Position numbers and translations under genes: made by a program. A stretch of DNA of 64,000 nucleotides, from positions 231,534 to 295,533 of the forward strand of contig JAMPFJ010000001.1 of assembly GCA_023664535.1 (NCBI GenBank), given 5' to 3'. The notes below the pieces were generated by a model. The model made no database searches. It had not been told where the DNA came from and saw only the letters and a list, made by a program, of their open reading frames with translations. Below are positions 59,474 to 64,000 of this stretch, in pieces. This stretch comes from Bacteroidales bacterium. Its GTDB lineage: Bacteria > Bacillota > Clostridia > Lachnospirales > Lachnospiraceae. Each line of letters begins with the position of its first letter. The stretch's first letter is position 1.

Positions 59474-61249
59474 ATGAGTTTTTTTAAGGATTTTAAGGCA
59501 GATTTTACCCAGGCAATGAATGAACTGATGCCGGACGGTAATGAAATGTATGATGAAGATGAGATTATCGAGGAAATGTCGGGAGAAGAAATTAAAGAAG
59601 AGAGCACTCCTGAAGTGAAGGCTCCGGCAAAGAAAGAGCCGATAGAAAAGCCGAGAAAGGAAAAACCGGTTAAAGAAAAAACTGCTGCCAGGGTTAAAAA
59701 GGAAAGGGCAGAGAGCAGGACAAAAACAGCAAAAACGCCGAAGAAAAGTGTATTGCAGAAAGCGGAGCCGGAAAAAGAGCTGGCGGATGATGAATTGGAT
59801 ATTGCACCGGAGGATATGTCAGAGCAGATTGATGATTTACTGGAGCAGGAGATTTACAGCGATTCGGATAAGGCGATGCTGTTAAATGACGACACGGAAG
59901 TAAACACGATGGATATGTCCGTGGAGGAGCTTTTGAATCAGCTGTCGGAAAAACAGGAAGTAAAGCAGGAGGAGGAAGAAGAGCCTTCCGTTGATGATTT
60001 ACTCAGCCAGTTGGAATCATCAATTCCAGGAAGAAAGAAGAAAGCGGAAATAAAGGAAGAAGCTCCCGAAGAGGAAGAAGCTTTGGAAGAGCCGGAAGAG
60101 ATAGAGGAAGAGGAAGTCTTTGAGGAGCCGGAAGAGATAGAAGAGGAAGCCTTGGCGGAACTGGAAGAGGAAGACGACGAAGAAGCCTTGGAAGAGGAGG
60201 ACGAAGCAGAAATCTTGGAAGAGCCGGAAGAGATAGAGGAAGAGGAAGCCTTGGAAGAGACGGAAGAGGAGGACGACGAGGAAGCTTTAGAAGAGCCGGA
60301 AGACGAAGAAGACCTGGCGGAGTCAGAAGAGGATGAACTGTCCGGAGAAGAGGAAGCTGCGGAACCGCAGGAAGAGAAGTCTCTTTACGCCAATGATGAA
60401 GATATGGGGCTTAGCGCTTTGCTGAACAGCCTTATGGAAAAGGATGCAGCGGCGGCGGAGACAGCGGAAAGAACTCTGACTGTTGACGGAGACGGGCAGG
60501 CGGAAGCTTTGGAAGAAGACGAAGAACCGGAGGCTTTGGAAGAGTCAGAGGAGGAGCAGCCGGAGACGTTGGAGGAGGAGCAGCCGGAGACATTGGAAGA
60601 CGAAGAACCGGAAGCTTTGGAAGAAATAGAAGAACCGGAAAATGAAGAAGAGACGGAAGAAGCAGATAATAAAGAACAAATCGTAGAAAAATCGGAGGAG
60701 ACGGAAATGGGCAAAGATAAGAATGTTGTTTCTATTAATTCAGTTGAGGGGAATGAACAGGCAATGGGTATGACAGCAGAAGATTTTAATGTGGATGCGG
60801 CAGACCCGGAAACCACTTATATTACAAAGGGAACAAGATTAAAGGGTGATTTGGAAATCGAGGGTTCTATTGATGTTATCGGAACCGTTGAGGGAAATAT
60901 TATCTGTAAAGGAAAGGTTGTTGTCGGCGGCGTGGTATTGGGCAATGTTACCGCAGGTGAATTATATGCCAATAATGCCAAGATTCAGGGAGATATCAAA
61001 TCCTACGGAAGCGTCAAGGTAGGCGTCGGCTCAGTAATTATGGGCGCGATTGAAGGGGAATCGGCGGTTATTGCAGGAGCAATAAACGGCAACATTGATG
61101 TAAAGGGACCGGTTATTATTGATTCTACCGCAGTAATTATGGGCGATATCCGTTCGCGTACCGTTCAGATTAATAACGGTGCGGTAATGGAGGGCTTATG
61201 CTCACAATGCTATTCTGATATTGACGTGAAGAGCTATTTTGCACAGTAA
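59474..61249 (+). CDS. Bactofilin with a very long acidic N-terminal region
   Basis: 591 residues. The bactofilin beta-helix is at the C-terminus (about 435-575): TYITKGTRLKGDLEIEGSIDVIGTVEGNIICKGKVVVGGVVLGNVTAGELYANNAKIQGDI. Ordinary bactofilins are about 120-200 residues; here about 430 residues precede the domain, first a basic segment (about 50-95), then some 250 residues dominated by Glu and Asp with EEPEEIEEEE-like repeats. Bactofilins polymerise and scaffold envelope enzymes. ATG 59474 follows GGAGGAA. Confidence 0.9.
   Translation: MSFFKDFKADFTQAMNELMPDGNEMYDEDEIIEEMSGEEIKEESTPEVKAPAKKEPIEKPRKEKPVKEKTAARVKKERAESRTKTAKTPKKSVLQKAEPEKELADDELDIAPEDMSEQIDDLLEQEIYSDSDKAMLLNDDTEVNTMDMSVEELLNQLSEKQEVKQEEEEEPSVDDLLSQLESSIPGRKKKAEIKEEAPEEEEALEEPEEIEEEEVFEEPEEIEEEALAELEEEDDEEALEEEDEAEILEEPEEIEEEEALEETEEEDDEEALEEPEDEEDLAESEEDELSGEEEAAEPQEEKSLYANDEDMGLSALLNSLMEKDAAAAETAERTLTVDGDGQAEALEEDEEPEALEESEEEQPETLEEEQPETLEDEEPEALEEIEEPENEEETEEADNKEQIVEKSEETEMGKDKNVVSINSVEGNEQAMGMTAEDFNVDAADPETTYITKGTRLKGDLEIEGSIDVIGTVEGNIICKGKVVVGGVVLGNVTAGELYANNAKIQGDIKSYGSVKVGVGSVIMGAIEGESAVIAGAINGNIDVKGPVIIDSTAVIMGDIRSRTVQINNGAVMEGLCSQCYSDIDVKSYFAQ
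60083..60248 (+). repeat. Exact 34-bp direct repeat in the acidic region of the bactofilin gene
   Basis: Bases 60083-60116 and 60215-60248 are identical over 34 bases and in the same frame; further imperfect copies lie around them. Recombination between copies would delete or add 44 residues without a frameshift. Confidence 0.85.
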
Positions 61250-61312
61250 GGCAGACCGGGGAATACCGCTGGAAGTATCAGCGGAAGCATAATAGAAAAA
61301 CAGGAGACATCT

Positions 61313-62014
61313 ATGGAAATAAATCGTATTTTATTGAAGTTAAGCGGAGAGGCTTTGGCGGGAGATAAGCATCAGGGCTTTGACGAGCCTACGGTGCAGG
61401 AGGTTGCGCGTCAGGTAAAGGCTGTTGTGGATTCGGGAAAGCAGGTTGCCGTAGTAATCGGCGGAGGCAATTTTTGGCGGGGGAGAACCTCCGAGCATAT
61501 GGACAGGGTAAAGGCGGACCAGATTGGCATGCTGGCAACGGTGATGAACTGCATATATGCGGCGGATATGTTCCGTACAGTGGGGCTGAAAACCAGAATT
61601 ATGTCTCCCTTTGTCTGCGGAAACGTGACGGAGCTTTTTCATAAGGATACCGCCGTGGAGGCTTTGGAAAATTCTGAGGTAGTATTCTTTGCGGGGGGGA
61701 CCGGTCATCCGTACTTTTCCACGGATATGTCTACCGTTTTAATGGCAATCGAAATTTCGGCGGATGTCATTCTTTCTGGTAAAGCAGTTGACGGTGTTTA
61801 TGACAGCGACCCGAAAACCAATCCGGAAGCAAAAAAATACGATACCATGAAAATGAAAGATATTGTTGACCGCCAGTTAGGCGTGATTGATTTGGCGTCG
61901 GCAGTTCTCGCTATGGAAAACCATATGCCGATGATGCTGTTTGGCTTAAATGAACCGGACAGCATTATTAAAGCGATGACGGGAAAATTCAGCGGCACAT
62001 ATATTGAAGCGTAA
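61313..62014 (+). CDS. pyrH: UMP kinase
   Basis: Phosphorylates UMP to UDP in pyrimidine synthesis. The 233 residues contain ILLKLSGEALAG, VIGGGNFWRG, FFAGGTGHPYFSTD and VDGVYDSDPKTNPEAKKYD, all hallmarks of the bacterial amino-acid-kinase-fold UMPK. It resumes the conserved tsf-pyrH-frr order after the island. A CCGCTG/CAGCGG hairpin (61266-61284) lies upstream without a T tract. Confidence 0.98.
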   Translation: MEINRILLKLSGEALAGDKHQGFDEPTVQEVARQVKAVVDSGKQVAVVIGGGNFWRGRTSEHMDRVKADQIGMLATVMNCIYAADMFRTVGLKTRIMSPFVCGNVTELFHKDTAVEALENSEVVFFAGGTGHPYFSTDMSTVLMAIEISADVILSGKAVDGVYDSDPKTNPEAKKYDTMKMKDIVDRQLGVIDLASAVLAMENHMPMMLFGLNEPDSIIKAMTGKFSGTYIEA

Positions 62015-62057
62015 CGCCGCTTCGTCAGCCGGTTGCAGATAAGGAGGAGAAAAAAGT

Positions 62058-62603
62058 ATGTTAAAGCAGTTTGAAGAGAAAATGGAGAAATCTTTGGAAA
62101 GCCTGGAGGGTGAATATAACAATATTCGGGCAGGCCGTGCCAATCCGAATATTTTAAATAAAATTAAAGTGGATTACTATGGTGTTCCTACACCGCTTCA
62201 GCAGGTGGGAAATGTCAGTGTTCCGGAGGCGAGAACCATTGTCATTACCCCGTGGGAAAATTCATTGTTAAAGGAAATCGAAAAAGCAATTCTCTGCTCT
62301 GATTTGGGACTTACGCCCAATAATGACGGTAAGTCCGTTATTTTAAATTTCCCGGAGCTTACCGAAGAGCGGCGGAAGGAGTTAGTCAAGGATATTAAGA
62401 AAAAGGGCGAAAGCGCCAAGGTTGCCGTGCGGAATATCCGCCGGGATGCGAATGATTATTTTAAGAAGCAGTTTAAAGCAAATGAAATTTCAGAGGATGA
62501 ACAAAAGGATTATGAGGATAAGGTTCAGAAGCTGACGGATAAATATGTGGATAAGATTGATACGGCGATGGAGAACAAATCCCAGGAAATTATGACGGTA
62601 TAG
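62058..62603 (+). CDS. frr: Ribosome recycling factor
   Basis: Splits post-termination ribosomes together with EF-G. The 181 residues start MLKQFEEKMEKSLESLEGEYNNIRAGRANPNILNKIKVDYYGVPTPLQQVGNVSVPEARTI, standard for RRF, and contain ELTEERRKELVKDIKKKGESAKVAVRNIRRDAN. Length is normal. AAGGAGGAG precedes the ATG. Confidence 0.98.
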   Translation: MLKQFEEKMEKSLESLEGEYNNIRAGRANPNILNKIKVDYYGVPTPLQQVGNVSVPEARTIVITPWENSLLKEIEKAILCSDLGLTPNNDGKSVILNFPELTEERRKELVKDIKKKGESAKVAVRNIRRDANDYFKKQFKANEISEDEQKDYEDKVQKLTDKYVDKIDTAMENKSQEIMTV

Positions 62604-62637
62604 ACGGGAAAACCATTTATTGGTCTGGAGGACGGAT

Positions 62638-63372
62638 TTGGAAAGTATTTTAAAGGCGATTAAAGAGGAAAAGCTGGAAGTTCCCAAGCATGTGGCAATT
62701 ATTCTTGACGGAAACGGAAGATGGGCGAAAAAGCGGAATATGCCGAGGAATTTTGGACATGTCCAGGGTTCCAAGACAGTGGAACAGATTATTGAGGACG
62801 GATATAATATGGGTATAGAATATATTACCGTATATGCGTTTTCAACGGAAAACTGGAAACGTTCAAAGGATGAGGTGGATGCGCTGATGAAGCTGCTGGC
62901 AAAATATCTCATTGATTGTATTGAGCGTTCCACAAAGAATAATATGAAAGTAAGAGTGATTGGGGATAAATCGGGACTGGCAGATAATCTGGTATCCCGA
63001 ATCAATGAGCTGGAAGAGGCAACGATAAACGCTACCGGACTGAAATTTACCATTGCCATTAACTATGGGGGCAGGGACGAATTAAAAAGAGCGGTGACAA
63101 AGATTGCCGGGGAAGTAAAGGAAAACAGGTTACAGCCGGAGGAGATTACGGAAGAGCTGATTAACGGTTTTCTTGATACGGCAGGACTGCCGGACCCGGA
63201 TTTACTTATCCGGACCAGCGGTGAAGAGCGGTTGTCAAACTTTCTTCCGTGGCAGCTTGCCTATACGGAATTTTATTTTACGGATGTATTATGGCCCGAT
63301 TTTACCAAAGAAGAGCTTCTTAACGCAATTCGGTATTATAATGGAAAGGAACGCCGGTTTGGCGGGGTATAA
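62638..63372 (+). CDS. uppS: Undecaprenyl diphosphate synthase (isoprenyl transferase)
   Basis: Makes the C55 lipid carrier for cell-wall synthesis. The 244 residues show the active-site Asp24 in IILDGNGRWAKKR, FGHVQGSKTVEQI, YAFSTENWKRS and the C-terminal RTSGEERLSNFLPWQLAYTEFYF. The start is TTG at 62638 with GGAGGA five bases upstream; the TTG at 62620 lacks such a site. Confidence 0.97.
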   Translation: MESILKAIKEEKLEVPKHVAIILDGNGRWAKKRNMPRNFGHVQGSKTVEQIIEDGYNMGIEYITVYAFSTENWKRSKDEVDALMKLLAKYLIDCIERSTKNNMKVRVIGDKSGLADNLVSRINELEEATINATGLKFTIAINYGGRDELKRAVTKIAGEVKENRLQPEEITEELINGFLDTAGLPDPDLLIRTSGEERLSNFLPWQLAYTEFYFTDVLWPDFTKEELLNAIRYYNGKERRFGGV

Positions 63373-63378
63373 TGGGAT

Positions 63379-64000
63379 ATGAAGAATAGAATTATCGGCG
63401 GCTTTTTTGTGGCAGTAGTTACCTTGATTATTCTGGTTTCGGGAGGAGCGGTTTCGGCATTGCTGCTGACTCTGATTTCCTTAGTTGGTGTCTATGAGAT
63501 GTTAAAGGTATACCAATTAGAAAAAACACCGTTTGCTGTGCTGGATTATATCGGAACGGTTGCTGTGTATATGTTGTTATATTTGGATGAGAACCGGTTT
63601 TTGTTTCCGGTGGTTATATTCCTTCTTATTCTGCTGCTGACCGTTTATGTAGTCTGTTTTCCTAAGTATAAGGACGTTGAGGTACAAAAGTCGTTTTTTG
63701 GCTTCATCTATGTAACGGTGCTGTTGTCTTATGTATTTCGTATCCGTGCCATGGAATCCGGCATGCTGCTTTCTTTTTTTATTCTGATTTCCAGCTGGGG
63801 AAATGATGTTTTTGCTTATTTTGTCGGAAGCGCTTTAGGGAAGCACAAATTTTCCCCAAAAGTCAGTCCGAACAAAAGCGTGGAGGGGTTTATCGGCGGA
63901 ATTTTGGGAGCGGCGGTACTGGGAAGCGTATATGCCGTAATTTTTCCTAACGGACTTCCTTTTTCTCCGTTTAAATGTGCGGTTATTGCGGCAGTGGGAG
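63379..64000 (+). CDS. cdsA: Phosphatidate cytidylyltransferase (3' truncated by window edge)
   Basis: Makes CDP-diacylglycerol for phospholipid synthesis. The 207 visible residues start MKNRIIGGFFVAVVTLIILVSG and show at least six TM segments and the conserved SWGNDVFAYFVGSALGKHKFSPKVSPNKSVEGFIGGILGA. The family has about 260-280 residues; the end lies outside the window. It starts 6 bases after uppS. Confidence 0.95.
   Translation, partial: MKNRIIGGFFVAVVTLIILVSGGAVSALLLTLISLVGVYEMLKVYQLEKTPFAVLDYIGTVAVYMLLYLDENRFLFPVVIFLLILLLTVYVVCFPKYKDVEVQKSFFGFIYVTVLLSYVFRIRAMESGMLLSFFILISSWGNDVFAYFVGSALGKHKFSPKVSPNKSVEGFIGGILGAAVLGSVYAVIFPNGLPFSPFKCAVIAAVG

Noticed and set aside
44523..61249. Prophage or integrative conjugative element between tsf and pyrH
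   Set aside because: No integrase, transposase, phage structural or conjugation gene, tRNA or att-like end repeats are visible, so it is called only an accessory insertion.

Overview
The window reads as one chromosomal segment of a motile, low-to-mid G+C Gram-positive anaerobe, most likely a gut Lachnospiraceae (Clostridia). The grounds are AGGAGG ribosome binding sites, CodY next to the fla/che genes, FliY and CheC/CheD of the Bacillus-Clostridium chemotaxis type, a Cache-type hybrid histidine kinase, and several TTG/GTG starts. No species can be named from sequence reading alone.

Region 1 (1-6089): 3' end of nrdR with a terminator, then comM-dprA-topA and codY. A near-consensus CodY box lies directly upstream of the codY promoter. 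The order dprA-topA-codY-flgB matches Bacillus subtilis except that trmFO, xerC/codV and hslVU are missing.

Region 2 (6238-31410): an ordered flagellar operon, flgB-flgC-fliE-fliF-fliG-fliH-fliI-fliJ-motE-like-fliK-flgD-flagellar operon protein-flgE-flbD-motA-motB-fliL-fliM-fliY-cheY-fliO-fliP-fliQ-fliR-flhB-flhA-flhF-flhG-PilZ protein. It ends in an intrinsic terminator.

Region 3 (31512-40468): a second transcription unit with its own extended -10 promoter and an overlapping dyad: receiver-less cheB, cheA, cheW, cheC, cheD, a small membrane protein, sigD, a FapA/DUF342 protein, a small hydrophilic protein, a SwrB-like membrane protein and a MltG-like N-domain protein. It ends in a bidirectional terminator.

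Region 4 (40521-42453, minus strand): an ECF sigma factor and a membrane-anchored putative anti-sigma factor. Each is preceded by the same promoter-like element (GTTACNTTC, gap, ACATATATAGAT, 32 bp in both).

Region 5 (42549-44522): rpsB and tsf with a strong promoter, a leader hairpin followed by T6, an intergenic hairpin and a terminator.

Region 6 (44523-61249): about 16.8 kb of accessory DNA between tsf and pyrH, which are adjacent in B. subtilis. It holds an orphan XRE-type regulator whose promoter carries a 12-bp palindrome; debris of a DUF6036 nucleotidyltransferase, a ParE-like toxin and a membrane protein; a response regulator-ABC-permease-kinase cassette; a Cache hybrid kinase with an orphan solute-binding lipoprotein; a second, rearranged kinase/ABC cassette ending in a membrane-embedded S41 protease; and a small membrane protein with a bactofilin carrying a very long acidic N-terminal region.

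Region 7 (61313-64000): pyrH-frr-uppS-cdsA (cdsA runs off the edge), the normal continuation of the rpsB-tsf cluster.

The best candidates for something undescribed are the TCS-ABC-S41 protease cassette (53062-59004), the ECF pair with its duplicated promoter, and the acidic bactofilin.
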